64,000 nucleotides of DNA from Gimesia fumaroli (GCF_007754425.1 NZ_CP037452.1:6613164-6677163); one strand, 5' to 3'; positions 9,666-20,100 are shown, counted from the stretch's first letter. Program-made: numbers and translations. Notes: generated by a model from the letters alone, not told the origin.

Positions 9666-11240
9666 ATGAACCAGAAACGATCCTCATTGCCGAACGACGT
9701 CCAATCCTGCCATGATATGATTCACCAGTTGGGTGAGACCGTGGGAGAGCAACAGCGGGAAGTCGAGCAACTCAAACATTTCATTGATCGGCTGCTGCGA
9801 CAGCGGTTTGGCGCCCGTTCTGAAAAGATCGCCCCCAATCAAATGAGTCTGTTTGACGAACCCGATACTCCAGAGGAAGCGGCCGAGCCCGAGGACGATG
9901 AACCTCCTCCCACGACGGTTTCCGCACATCGCCGTCGTGGCGGTGGCCGTAACAAGCTGCCCGATCATCTGCCTCGGGAACGGGTAGAGCATGACCTGAC
10001 CGAATCGGAAAAACGCTGTCCCTGCTGCGACCAGACACGGCAGCGGATCGGAGAAATCAGCCACGAACAGTTAGAATTCATTCCTGCCAGCCTGAAAGTG
10101 ATCGAGCACGTACGTTTCAAATACGCGTGCCGGGAGTGTGAAGAGCATGTGGCGCTGGCTCCAGTTCCTGCCCGGCCGATTGCCAAAGGCTTCGCCGGCC
10201 CCGGCTTGCTCTCGACGATCCTGGTGGGGAAATACTCAGATCATCTCCCCCTGTATCGTCATGAATCCATTCTCAGCCGGAATGGCGTACAGCTTTCGCG
10301 GAGCACGATGAGCCGCTGGGTCCTGGAAACCGCAGAATTACTGCAACCGCTGATTGATCTGATGAAAAGCCGGGTTTTGCAATCCAGCGTCGTACATACG
10401 GATGATACGACGATTCCCGTCCAGGACCAACGGCTTTCCCGCACGCGGACCGGCCGGTTCTGGGTTTACTGTGGCGATGTCGCGCACCCGTATTCGGTCT
10501 ATGATTTCACCCCGAACCGGGAACGCGCCGGTCCCCAGGCGTTTTTAGAACACTTTTGCGGTTATCTGCAGGCAGACGCGTATGCCGGCTACGAAGAACT
10601 GTACCGGTCAGGCAGAATTCACCAGGTCTTGTGCTGGGCGCATGCGCGACGCAAGTTTTACGATGCGCGGACGGTGCAGCCGGAAGCCGCTCACCGGGCA
10701 TTATTGTTTATCCAGCAGTTATACGCGATCGAACGGGAAGCCGGCGTGTTGAAGTCGGATCTGCCACAGCCGGCGGACTGCGAACACTGGTGGAAACGCC
10801 GCTGGCAGTTGCGACAGAAACAGGCGCTACCGATACTGGAAAAGTTCTGCGACTGGTTGACGGAAACCGCGCGCAGTCTGTTACCGAAAAGTCCGGTGGC
10901 AGCGGCGATTCAATATCTGTTAAGCCGCTGGTCCGGGTTTACGCGGTATTGTACCGAGGGCATCCTGTCGATTGACAACAACCTGGCCGAACGCACCTTG
11001 CGTCCCTGTGCCCTCGGCCGGAAGAATTATCTGTTCGTCGGCAGCGACCGGGGCGGCCAGGCGGCCGCCGTGCATTACAGCCTGATGGCCAGTTGCAAAG
11101 CAAACGAAGTGGAACCGTTTGCCTATCTGCGCGATGTGTTGACGCGGATCACCGATCACGCCGCCGATCGCCTGGAAGAACTGCTGCCAGACCAATGGCT
11201 GAAGCAACACCCGGAAGCCCACTACACCCGCCGACGCTGA
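9666..11240 (+). CDS. tnpC: IS66-family transposase TnpC
   Basis: A 524-residue DDE transposase. Order of parts: an N-terminal coiled coil (about residues 20-50, ending RQRFGARSEK); an acidic spacer; a zinc ribbon with CPCC and CREC pairs (about 115-155); and the catalytic domain with the first Asp in VVHTDDTTIP, the second in LQADAYAGYEE, and the Glu in NNLAERTLRP. All key residues are present and the length is normal, so the enzyme should be functional. It cuts and joins the ends at 8836 and 11297. Confidence 0.96.
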   Translation: MNQKRSSLPNDVQSCHDMIHQLGETVGEQQREVEQLKHFIDRLLRQRFGARSEKIAPNQMSLFDEPDTPEEAAEPEDDEPPPTTVSAHRRRGGGRNKLPDHLPRERVEHDLTESEKRCPCCDQTRQRIGEISHEQLEFIPASLKVIEHVRFKYACRECEEHVALAPVPARPIAKGFAGPGLLSTILVGKYSDHLPLYRHESILSRNGVQLSRSTMSRWVLETAELLQPLIDLMKSRVLQSSVVHTDDTTIPVQDQRLSRTRTGRFWVYCGDVAHPYSVYDFTPNRERAGPQAFLEHFCGYLQADAYAGYEELYRSGRIHQVLCWAHARRKFYDARTVQPEAAHRALLFIQQLYAIEREAGVLKSDLPQPADCEHWWKRRWQLRQKQALPILEKFCDWLTETARSLLPKSPVAAAIQYLLSRWSGFTRYCTEGILSIDNNLAERTLRPCALGRKNYLFVGSDRGGQAAAVHYSLMASCKANEVEPFAYLRDVLTRITDHAADRLEELLPDQWLKQHPEAHYTRRR

Positions 11241-11275
11241 ACCCGGCAGCGATTCAGTTCAGTCATTGATAGACC

Positions 11276-11297
11276 GTGTATTTGCTGAAACGGTTAC
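11276..11297 (-). repeat. IS66 right terminal inverted repeat
   Basis: Reverse complement begins GTAACCGTTTCAGC and then AAATACAC, pairing with the left end. It is followed by the second copy of GCCAAGG at 11298-11304. The 253 bases from here to the IS4 copy hold nothing I recognise. Confidence 0.85.
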
Positions 11298-11550
11298 GCC
11301 AAGGTCACATGGCGGCAATTCGACCAAGTGCCCCATCGTCAGTCTTCGCCCCACTGAACCAGATTAACCGTCAACACATTCCGTACAACATAGTAGAAAA
11401 TTCAAAAGGCAAAAAAGAATCTGTGCCGGTGGAATGCCCCCAAAAGTTGATCCAACGCGTACACTACAGAATGACCTTAGTAATCACCGGCTGGAACAGT
11501 CGCTGCTCCCTCTTACTCTCTGTCTAGAAATAGTAAAAGGGGTCAGGACC

Positions 11551-13262
11551 GAATGGCACTGCCTATTGTAGCGTAACAGTTTGCGTTCATACGATTGCCT
11601 TCCGTTGTTGATGGTAATGGTATCTTGGTTGCTTCAGCAAAGCCAGCACTTTGGTGCGGCGTTTATTGGCTCTGGGTTCTGTTCGACCAGTGCGATGCCC
11701 CACACGTTCGCTGCTGGGGACCTGTTGTCCGAGTGCAACCAACTCATCCGTGAGCTTCGTGACGGCTCCCAACAACCAACTGGCAGCCAGCATCTGTTGC
11801 GTGGTGGCAAACGAGAGGGAACGCGGATCACGGTCTGTTGAGAGACTGCTTTGCAGCATTTTTAACCGAATCAGATTATACGCCAGCAGGCACGACCAGA
11901 GTTCGGTGAGCACCATGTCCGGAGACTTCGCACGCAGAATATCCATCCCCAGCGAACACTTGATGCTGCGAATATCCAGTTCGATCAGCCAGCGGCTCTG
12001 ATACACGGCGGCGATCCAGCGCGCCGGGTATGCTTTCCGATCTGTGATGCTGGTGGCAATCGTAAACGTTTTGGCGCGATACCCCGGCTGACTGATCTGC
12101 ACATCGACCAGACGCAGAGTGAGCGTCAGCGGTTGTTGCCAGAATTCCTGACGGGTCATCCAGGCAGGACGTTGCAATGGTCGTGACCAGGTCACCAGTC
12201 GCTCCCGTTTGCTCAGCCGCCGCGCGTTCTGGGGATGATCGTCACGCAGGTGATGATTCTTCATCAGAATCTGCACGCCCCGCGCACGGCACGCACTCAC
12301 CAGCCAGTACGTGCAGTAATACGAGTCTGCCACCAGGGTATCTCCCGGTCGGAGTGCATCGCGCATTTGCCAGAACAGGGCCGTTTCGCCACTGCCTTTT
12401 CCGCTGTAAGGCCCGCTCACTAGATCCACCAGCAGTCCGGTTGTCATCGAGATCAGAGAAACGCAGCGTAGAACGGGGAACCCGAGCCCCGGTTTCTGAG
12501 TCGGGTTCTGTGGATAGGCACGCTGATTCTCAGGAGTATCGGCGGCCGTGATGGTGAAGCCGTCAACCAGCAGAATGCGACCGCCGGTGCTCCGTGATTT
12601 CACATCAGCGATGCTGGAAGGACTGAGGCGTGCCGCCGACTGCTCTCTGGTCTGGACACGATTCTGATCACAGGCCGCTTCCGCATCAGCGGCAATTTGT
12701 TGGACAATGTCTCGAATGACGATAAACGGGATTTTGAGTCGTGCCCGACAATAAGCACCGGTATTGGTGCTGCAAATCTGTCGGCCCAGCGCGGCACACA
12801 GGTTGGCAACACGGATCACAGCTGCTTTACAGCTGCGTTGCTCCCCGGAAAAGAAGACCTGAGAAATTAATGCCCAGAGCGTGACTGCCGGTGTGTAAAC
12901 GTCATCCTCGCCGGAACCAAAATTGATTTCGTGTTCATCAAAGGTTTGTTGCCAGCGCTGGTCATCAATCACATCAGATAGCGGAAGCGAAGCATTTTGC
13001 ATCATCGAACGTTTGAAAAGAGAAAATGATGCTGCATTCGAATGGGAAGCTGATATAAATGGCATAGAACCTTCCTTGGTCAAATGTTTTACCCACACCA
13101 ACCCAAGGAAGGTCTTGCCAGAACGCAGCATAATGCCAGGAAAGGTTTTGCCAAACACAATTTCCAGCGAACTGGCAAAAAATCAGAAAATTAAAACCGT
13201 GACTGCGTCACCCGGGAGTCGTTGCGCAAACACAAACTCAAAAAACAGCGGCAGTGCCATTC
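11551..13262 (-). mobile_element. IS4-type insertion sequence, copy 1
   Basis: A 1,712-bp element bounded by the 13-bp inverted repeats GAATGGCACTGCC (11551-11563) and GGCAGTGCCATTC (13250-13262). A second copy of the same length lies at 51321-53032 in the opposite orientation. In this copy the inverted repeat extends outward on both sides as AAAAGGGGTCAGG plus three unmatched bases, so the true end may be about 16 bp further out. I see no clear target duplication. The right end is 35 bases past the stop of the 13297-14373 gene. The boundaries are therefore sure only to within that margin. Confidence 0.85.
11587..13065 (-). CDS. IS4-type DDE transposase, copy 1
   Basis: About 492 residues from the ATG at 13065; the frame stays open 31 codons further upstream, but GGAAGG lies just before this ATG and that decides the start. 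The DDE/RNase H fold is visible: first Asp in GGRILLVDGFTITAADTP, second in PGDTLVADSYYC, and the Glu in the Y-(2)-R-(3)-E-type motif YQSRWLIELDIRSIKCSLG typical of the IS4 group. It differs from copy 2 at about 20 residues, all scattered substitutions, with no frame break. Both copies therefore look functional, and both are recent arrivals. Confidence 0.92.
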   Translation of the reverse strand: MPFISASHSNAASFSLFKRSMMQNASLPLSDVIDDQRWQQTFDEHEINFGSGEDDVYTPAVTLWALISQVFFSGEQRSCKAAVIRVANLCAALGRQICSTNTGAYCRARLKIPFIVIRDIVQQIAADAEAACDQNRVQTREQSAARLSPSSIADVKSRSTGGRILLVDGFTITAADTPENQRAYPQNPTQKPGLGFPVLRCVSLISMTTGLLVDLVSGPYSGKGSGETALFWQMRDALRPGDTLVADSYYCTYWLVSACRARGVQILMKNHHLRDDHPQNARRLSKRERLVTWSRPLQRPAWMTRQEFWQQPLTLTLRLVDVQISQPGYRAKTFTIATSITDRKAYPARWIAAVYQSRWLIELDIRSIKCSLGMDILRAKSPDMVLTELWSCLLAYNLIRLKMLQSSLSTDRDPRSLSFATTQQMLAASWLLGAVTKLTDELVALGQQVPSSERVGHRTGRTEPRANKRRTKVLALLKQPRYHYHQQRKAIV

Positions 13263-13296
13263 ACCCCTGACCCCTTTTTATGTCTTTTTATGTCTC

Positions 13297-14373
13297 TTAT
13301 TTTTCTCTTGCAAGTCGCTTATTTTTTTCGTCAAGTTCTTTTAATAAACGCTGTGATTCTGCTTTGTGATAGAGATGCCATTGAGGCCAGATCAGTGTGA
13401 GTGTTTGAGCGACCTGTTCCGTGTTCTGTTTGGCAACACCCAGCTCAGGTGGTGGTACACTCAACCGTTTGTAAGTGGAACAAATCAGATGCTGTGTATC
13501 GATTCTGGTTAAATCCGTCAGCAACTTCGGTAACTCGTCTGGGACCTGTAAGTCTGTTTGAGCAGCATGCAACTCTTCCGCATGGCGGTTGCTATGCCGT
13601 TCATACATTGCCAAAAGTTCTTTTAAATATTCTTCGTTTGTAAGAGTTGAATCGTTTTTTTGATTCTCCAGAATCAAACCTTTGAGGTCTTCCTTAAAAA
13701 CAAATGATTTCAGCCTCTCATCAGTGAATACGAATTGGGCCCACCAGGCAAGCAAGGGCCGAAATAAATCATCTTCTGCTAATTCCTGGTACACCTTGCC
13801 TAGATTGGCTCGATGAAAGGCAATCACCCAGCGCTGTCTCTCTGGAGAATTCTTTGGCTGAAGAATTGTGTTCCAGCCGGAGGGCAATTTCCTTATTTCT
13901 TGTCTGAGCTGAGATTCTCTCGTCGACAATTCACGATGGAGTTTCTTGACAGCTGTTCCAAGAAGTTGATTCTCTTCCAGAATTTTATGCTCCAACTCAC
14001 GCTCATATTTCAGGGCCGATTGCCAATTTTCGTAAGCCTGATCAAACCGCTTTCTTTTTTCCGGTGGAAGATCATCGATCGACTTCGTGGGTGCAGAGTT
14101 TCCGCTGGGAACCTTGCCCCGAGAATACATCACATATTTGACTTTCCGTGGCAGGGTGGGCACAGAACTTCCCGCAGAAACCGGCGAAGTTTTCTTAGAA
14201 GTCTCTTTTTTTTCAGGAATGATCTGATTCGGACGAAGACCGTTCTTCCACGGCTGGCCCCAACTTTTCGAAAGCGGAGAGAGCAGGAGGACGATGAAAC
14301 CGAAAATGAAAACAATCGGCAACTTAATGGGGACCGATCGAGTTTGCGAAGTCAATTTGTTGATGCCTGCCAT
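13297..14373 (-). CDS. Membrane-anchored coiled-coil protein of unknown function
   Basis: A 358-residue protein I do not recognise. One hydrophobic segment near the N-terminus (about residues 19-37, LPIVFIFGFIVLLLSPLS) is either an anchor or an uncleaved signal. A proline/lysine-rich linker follows, then long amphipathic helices (about 105-165 and again at the C-terminus, ending with a Lys/Glu-rich helix). The ATG is preceded by AAGGAGGG with almost no spacing, which is unusual, but no better start follows. It is separated from the lipoprotein operon to its right by a terminator, so it is transcribed alone. Confidence 0.75.
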   Translation of the reverse strand: MAGINKLTSQTRSVPIKLPIVFIFGFIVLLLSPLSKSWGQPWKNGLRPNQIIPEKKETSKKTSPVSAGSSVPTLPRKVKYVMYSRGKVPSGNSAPTKSIDDLPPEKRKRFDQAYENWQSALKYERELEHKILEENQLLGTAVKKLHRELSTRESQLRQEIRKLPSGWNTILQPKNSPERQRWVIAFHRANLGKVYQELAEDDLFRPLLAWWAQFVFTDERLKSFVFKEDLKGLILENQKNDSTLTNEEYLKELLAMYERHSNRHAEELHAAQTDLQVPDELPKLLTDLTRIDTQHLICSTYKRLSVPPPELGVAKQNTEQVAQTLTLIWPQWHLYHKAESQRLLKELDEKNKRLAREK

Positions 14374-14550
14374 CCCTCCTTGAAACTTCTAATATTGACC
14401 ACTATCAGAAAATGGTGGCTGCTTAAACGTGCTGTTTTGATAGGAGATCATTCATCTGAATGAGATACTGAAGTTTAGTAGTTTTGCAATTTCAGGACAA
14501 GATCTAAAAAACACGCATTCCATTCAGGTGGATGGTTTAGAGGGAAGCTG

Positions 14551-14587
14551 AAAGGGGCAGGAATTTTATTATCACCATGCCCCCTTT
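14551..14587. terminator. Hairpin terminator after the lipoprotein operon
   Basis: AAAGGGGC (14551-14558) pairs with GCCCCCTTT (14579-14587) around a 20-base loop. A/T tracts on both sides would let it act in either direction. It sits 17 bases past the end of the lipoprotein gene. Confidence 0.6.
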
Positions 14588-14603
14588 GTTCTTCTTACGT
14601 TAC

Positions 14604-15029
14604 TTACTTCACCAGATCAAAGTTAACCTTATTTTCCTCATTCGGTTTGATCGTGGCTTTCAGTCCGGACTTTTTGACATCATTGTATCGCACGGGAATC
14701 AACGAGATGCTTCCCATCCCGGAGGGATCTTTGGGATCTGGCTTTGTGGCAAAGATCGTGACTTGATTCTCACCCACGGGGGCGCCGTCCCCTTTGGTCG
14801 TCGTCGTGACTTCGACAATCTCGCCCCCTTTAATCACCCCTGAAGCAGAGCGGCCCGAAGCGGGATGAAAGGCAATCGTCCCTTCTTCAAGGGGTTTTCC
14901 ATTCCACATGACTGATCCATTCACTTGTGCGACTTCGGGTGCATCATCCACGCCTCCCCCACAGCCGCAAACCAGAATACCCGATACCAGTAATACGAAA
15001 CGCTGCATTTGGTTCAAAAAACCAGTCAT
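14604..15029 (-). CDS. Small planctomycete lipoprotein with transthyretin-like fold
   Basis: A 141-residue lipoprotein. The signal peptide ends in a lipobox-like VCGC, with Cys followed by a GGG stretch, so it should be lipid-anchored. The remainder is beta-rich: VNGSVMWNGKPLEEGTIAF is the signature of the carboxypeptidase-regulatory/transthyretin-like lipoproteins that planctomycetes encode next to DUF1559 genes. A GAGGAG site six bases before the ATG supports the start. It lies 60 bases after the DUF1559 gene on the same strand, forming an operon. The function of the pair is not known; a surface or pilus-related structure is the usual inference. Confidence 0.88.
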   Translation of the reverse strand: MTGFLNQMQRFVLLVSGILVCGCGGGVDDAPEVAQVNGSVMWNGKPLEEGTIAFHPASGRSASGVIKGGEIVEVTTTTKGDGAPVGENQVTIFATKPDPKDPSGMGSISLIPVRYNDVKKSGLKATIKPNEENKVNFDLVK

Positions 15030-15088
15030 ATTGCTCCTCTCAATTTCAAACTCGATCTCGTTGTAGACAGTTTGCAGCGACGGATTGC

Positions 15089-16033
15089 TTAACCACCAAA
15101 TCCATCGACCGGATTCCCATCGGCCTTATCTCCCAGATTCCGGTAAAGATTGCCGTCAATGTTTTCGCTTAGAAAATGCACACTACCATCGGCCATGGTG
15201 AAGAAGGCGCCCCCTTCATGTCGGCTGCGAAACCCAATACAGACACTGTGATCACCCCGACTGACTGTCCCGGCAATCAATTCTTCGTTTCGGTAATTTA
15301 TCGGGTGTGCCATCGTGCCCCAGCTCTGATAACCCCAATCCTGCCAGAGACAGAGCGGGCCGACGACTTCACCAATCATGATCGTATTCGTTGTCCCGTC
15401 GGTCACCTGACTGATTCTGGCAGAGTAACCACTGCGACTGAACATGCCACGCACATCTCTTACCCTGGGTATACTGCCGAATTGCCCGTAGGCCGCGCCA
15501 GACGTTCCCGGAGTAGTCGAAGTATTGTTGGGATGACCACCGGCTGAGATCGCGTAGTCGGTCTGCCCTCTCTGTTCGCCACTGATATCATCGGCCCCGG
15601 TATCGGTATCCTGAATCAACGGATCGGACGGGCATTCAACCACCTTCAGTCGTTCTTTCTTCAGCGCAAGATTGGTGCCATGCATGCCGTCCGTGCTGAA
15701 GTTGATCTGATTGTATAAAGGAGCCTGGTCGACATAAGGCAGAATCCGTACCGTCCAGCTGTGTCGAATTCGCCACGTCTGCGGAGCAGGGGTTCCAGAG
15801 TCGGCCGGCCCGCAACAGGTCTGTTGCAGTGGAAATTGTTTGAACGTTTCATGATAATTATGAAAGGCCAGACCGAGTTGTTTCATGTTATTCTTACAGG
15901 CACTTTTCCGGGCCGCTTCCCGCGCCTGCTGGACGGCGGGCAGCAACAGCGCAATCAAGATCGCAATAATGGCAATCACAACCAATAACTCAATTAACGT
16001 AAAACCACGTTCCCGTGCTCTTTGCTGCACCAT
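15089..16033 (-). CDS. DUF1559 prepilin-like protein
   Basis: A protein of about 314 residues starting at 16033, where an AAAGGATCGGGA ribosome site precedes the ATG; the frame is open 33 codons further, but without a good site. The N-terminus is a type IV prepilin signal, RGFTLIELLVVIAIIAIL, with the Gly before Phe as cleavage site and Glu at position +5. The H-X9-DG-like C-terminal part (ADGSVHFLSENID) identifies the DUF1559 family, which is strongly expanded in planctomycetes. These proteins are thought to be surface pseudopilins. It leads the two-gene operon with the lipoprotein. Confidence 0.95.
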   Translation of the reverse strand: MVQQRARERGFTLIELLVVIAIIAILIALLLPAVQQAREAARKSACKNNMKQLGLAFHNYHETFKQFPLQQTCCGPADSGTPAPQTWRIRHSWTVRILPYVDQAPLYNQINFSTDGMHGTNLALKKERLKVVECPSDPLIQDTDTGADDISGEQRGQTDYAISAGGHPNNTSTTPGTSGAAYGQFGSIPRVRDVRGMFSRSGYSARISQVTDGTTNTIMIGEVVGPLCLWQDWGYQSWGTMAHPINYRNEELIAGTVSRGDHSVCIGFRSRHEGGAFFTMADGSVHFLSENIDGNLYRNLGDKADGNPVDGFGG

Positions 16034-16303
16034 GATCCCGATCCTTTGATAAAATGAGGAAAAACCTGTATCGATACCTAAACCTTTAAGACGAGTGAAA
16101 CACCCGTGAATGAGAATTCGTCGAGAAATCACATTTGATAGTCAGAATGGAAAATGACGTTTCACACTAAGAATTCAGTGATAAACTGGATTGGAGACAA
16201 TCTAGAGACCTCACTAGTTATAACATTTGTTTATTAATATACAAAAGATTAATTCAAAGTTTACTGATCTGTTCTCAAAGATGTCAAATATTTTCTGCCA
16301 GGA

Positions 16304-16725
16304 ATGAAAAACAGCGATATTTTTACCCGATTGGAACCATTCATGTGGACGATCGCTCCCCGTCAATCACTGGGTCCGTTGTGTCTGGGGCAGACCCCCG
16401 CAGACTATGACGATCTTCTCAGAGCGGATTTAAGATATTCAAGAGGTTTCCGGACAGCGAAGAGATCTATGCCTATGACAAAGACTACGTACATCTCACT
16501 GTGGATTCACAAAATCGAATCATTCACATCTCTGTTTTCAGGCCACGGGAGGTCCGCCTGGGCGAGATTCAGCTTCTCAACCGCGCGTTGCAGCAGGTAA
16601 CTGTCGAACTTAATGGTACCAATGACCTCTTTGAACAGGTCGACGTGGGTCTCGAAAACGAAGAACTCGGCATCGTGCTGGTGGAAGTCGATGGAATGAT
16701 TGATGGCGTCGAAGTGTCAGCCTGA
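16304..16725 (+). pseudogene. Frameshifted small gene just upstream of the giant gene
   Basis: Two overlapping frames read as one protein of about 140 residues with one base missing near 16430-16450. The first part has the pattern IAPRQSLGPLCLGQTPADY; the second has YDKDYVHLTVDSQNRIIHI and LGIVLVEVDGMIDGVEVSA and stops at 16725. The pattern I-P-x-S-LGP-x-LG with a following acidic helix is common in small cytosolic proteins found near polymorphic toxins, so a former immunity protein is possible. That is inference. No slippery heptamer is visible at the shift, so programmed frameshifting is unlikely. Confidence 0.6.
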
Positions 16726-16778
16726 TCGTATAGAGACTCTGATTACAACTGGGTTAAAAGGGCGCAGGATTCGATATT

Positions 16779-16811
16779 AAAAGTCCTGACCTGAATGGCA
16801 CTGCCCCTTTA
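16779..16811. repeat. Solo palindromic repeat related to the IS4 ends
   Basis: It contains GTCCTGACC, then GAATGGCACTGCC, then CCTTT. The 13-mer is identical to the terminal repeats of both IS4 copies and is joined to the same GTCAGGAC/GTCCTGAC module, but no transposase is attached. It is either the natural target sequence of the element or a scar. Confidence 0.7.
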
Positions 16812-17163
16812 TATGTACCCTTCGCACCTGGCACTATTTTCTCCCCCGCAACGCAACCTTCTCAAGATGAGACAGACACAACAGGAAACTTACACAGTAT
16901 AGGGTAGCCACAGGCCCATGGGGCCATAAACAGACTGGGGACCACGATGATTCGCTGTGTTTTTTAAATCTCTGTGTTTTTCTAATTTTTGTATAGATGT
17001 ACCGAGTTTTGTACGGTATTCTCCTCCTCTTGAATTATACAGAAATTCATTGGGCTATCTGTAAACACATCCCAGATGTAAATGACCCTGATTTTTATGT
17101 ACTGATTCTCATTTCCAGACATTTGTAACCTGTTTACCAGGTACAACAGATTCACATTCGGTT

Positions 17164-17171
17164 GAGAGGAG
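17164..17171 (+). promoter_or_regulatory. Ribosome binding site that fixes the GTG start of the giant gene
   Basis: GAGAGGAG lies six bases before GTG at 17178. It decides the start, because no in-frame ATG is available nearby. Confidence 0.8.
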
Positions 17172-17177
17172 TTCACC

Positions 17178-20100
17178 GTGCTTATATCCAATTGGCTCAG
17201 TGCTTTGGTTTCTCGTGTCCGTCGTCGTCCCCGTTACAATTCTCGTACTCGTAGAGCTATGCGAAAACAATGGCAGGCGATCCAACAGAACCGGCTTACA
17301 ACAACCGTGGATCTTCTGGAAGACCGGACGCTTCTCACAGCACAAATTATTGACATCAACGGTACCGCAGGCGCCGATGATTTCCAGTTGCAGATGAATG
17401 CAGATGGCGTGACGCTGGAAGTCTGGAACGGCGCTTCGCTCGCGTTCTCCGACCTGCTGACGGAAGTGGCAGAGCTCAACATCAACGGTGGTGCAGGCGC
17501 TGATACATTCACGGTCGATCTCAGCAATGGTCTGCCGTTTCCGGTAGGGGATATCAACCTTGATGGCGAAGCCGATGGCGGTTCGATTGTACTGGAATCG
17601 GGCAGCTACGCCGGTTCGCTGACCACCGTGACGCATAGCTTAAGTAGTAATACAGTCGGCAGCATTTCCATCGACGGTCAGTTGATCAATTACACAAGCA
17701 CAAGCTCCCTCTCCGATAATCTGGATGTCACCAATCGGGTGTTCGATTTCCTGGGTGCCGCGGAAACGGTCACTCTCTCTGACTCTGGCACGAGCAGCGA
17801 TGGCATCTCCAGCGTTGATTCCACTCTCGGTGCTGCGATCACGTTTGCAAACACGGCTTCTGTCGTCAGCCTGTTAACCGACTCCGGCAATGGCACTGAT
17901 GCGATTAACGTCACCGGACTCGACAGTCTGAACGCAGCCGACTTCACCATTACCGGCGACAGTGACGATGATGTGACGTTCCTGACCAATACAACAACCA
18001 TGGGAGCCAACGACCTGACCGTCAGCGGGCAAACCATCACTGTCAATAGTGGGATTGCTTCTACAACAGGAGCGATTTCTCTGACCGCCAGTGAAAACAT
18101 CCTGCTCAATTCCGGCAGCAGCCTGACCACCGTGGATGGGGGTATCACATTGCTGGCCAATAATGGCGGGACCGCTGCGGGAACCTTTATCGGCATCGAT
18201 GCCAACAACGCGACGATTCAGTCCACGGGGACCGGGAATCTCTCACTGACCGGTTATGGCGAAAACGGGGATGGAATTTATTTGCACGGTGGAACCTCCA
18301 TCGAATCCACTGCAACCGGCGCCTCTGCAGGAACGATCACGCTGGAGGGAACCGGAGGAACGGCCGCTGCTTATCAAACTGGGATCCTGTTGATTGACGC
18401 TTCAATTGAAAGCGTTGATGGCGCAATCTCTCTGGCCGGCCAGGGAGGCGGTGATGGAACGGGAGACAATCACAACGGCCTGTATCTCTACGACGCCAAC
18501 ATCAGTTCGACTGGTACCGGGGTGAATGCTGCGACCATCACGCTGGCTGGAACCGGGGGAGACGGTATTAGCATCATCCGTGGTATCCGAACTGCTCTTT
18601 TTTCACTGTCCAGTGTTGATGGTGACATTTCCCTTACTGGAACGGGACAAGGGGGCGTTGCTGGCAGTGATAATGAAGGGATTGTACTGGGAACAGACAC
18701 CACGATTTCCTCGACGGGGACCGGCGCTGATGCTGCCGATATCAGCATTCACGGTACAGCGGGAGCGGGCGCTTCCTACAACCAGGGCATTTATGCGAGT
18801 GGCCAGGCCAATACCAGCAGTGTTGCTGGAGACATTTCTGTGATCTCGGATGGTAACTTCTTCATCAGTACCAATAGCGCGATTACATCGACTTCGGGAG
18901 ATATTACGGTCGATGTCAATTATTCCAATGCCAGCAATGTTGGTACGCTGTCCATGAATAATACTACCTCCTTTCTTACCGACAGTGGAGATATCGACAT
19001 CGATGCGGATGGAGATATTTCCATCACGCGCATTTCGACGACGGGAACTGTGACCATCGATTCGACGTCCGGCTCGATCCTGGACAACGATGATACTTGG
19101 ATGGATATCACCGCTGGTACAGCGGCTCTTGCTGCCGCTGGCTCCATTGGTACCTCAGGCAATGCTTTGACCACCCAGATGGATGCCCATACGGCTGTCT
19201 CGGGAATCAGTGACGTTCATATCAACAACCGCGAACTGTTTTCCATCAGTGATGTAACGGCCAATGAAGACGGTACCTTCAGCTTTACCGTGAGTATCGA
19301 CCATGCCACCGATCAGAACGTGACCGTCCTGGCCAGTACTGCGTATGGCTCTGCGGGAGCAGGTGACCTGACTCCGATCAGCAATCAGCTGGTCACAATT
19401 GTTGCCGGACAGACTTCAGCGACGGTCACCGTGAATATCACCGATGACAGTGTGTTGGAAAACGACGAAATCTTTACTGTGATACTCTCCGATCCGAAAT
19501 ATAATGGGGCCACTAATTCCGCTAGAATCGCGATTGGCGATGGCACTGGGAACGGCACGATTCTGAACGATGACACCGTAAAGATCATTGATGACGGTGA
19601 TGCCGGCTTTAGCATTTCTGGTCCAGACTGGATCCATTATAACTGGTCTGGATACTATCAAAATGATGCCTATTATATTCTCGATGGTGGCAGCGCTGCT
19701 AACGGTTCAAATACAGCAAGTTGGGCTTTTTCTGACTTGTCTGCGGGGACCTATCGCTTATCGACTCATTGGCTTCAAGGTATTGATCGTGCGGATAATG
19801 TGCCCTATTCAGTATCAGGAATTGTGGGAGGGACGGCCAACGGAACGTTTGACATGATCACCTTGGATTCTGACGTTACGGACGATGGCGTAGGCTGGCA
19901 AGACCTGGGTTATTTTGAAGTCGCCCAGGATGGAACATTGACTGTCTCTATCAGCGACAACTTAGTCAATGGTACGATTTATGCGCAAGCGATGCGGCTT
20001 GAGAAATATGACACCGCACTTACCATCTCTGATGTGAGTGTCAGTGAAGATGCAGGAACCGCCACGTTCACCGTTACTTCCAGCAAAGCTGTTGGTGGTG

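Larger units (their letters stand above)
8836..11297 (+). mobile_element. Complete IS66-family insertion sequence
   Basis: A 2,462-bp element with the three-gene IS66 layout (tnpA, tnpB, tnpC). The terminal repeats are seen directly: the left end starts GTAACCG and shares AAATACAC at positions 15-22 with the reverse complement of the right end, where GGTTAC closes the element at 11297. The flanks carry the exact 7-bp duplication GCCAAGG at 8829-8835 and 11298-11304. IS66 elements normally duplicate 8 bp, so one base has probably changed or the end is off by one. All three genes are open, so the element may be active. No host gene is recognisable across the insertion point. Confidence 0.93.

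Noticed and set aside
13065-13158. Extended N-terminus of IS4 transposase copy 1 (and the same in copy 2)
   Set aside because: The inner ATG has a strong GGAAGG site; the extension crosses likely promoter sequence of the element.
16420-16460. Programmed -1 frameshift in the upstream small gene
   Set aside because: No X-XXY-YYZ slippery heptamer or following stem is visible at the junction; a simple lost base fits better.
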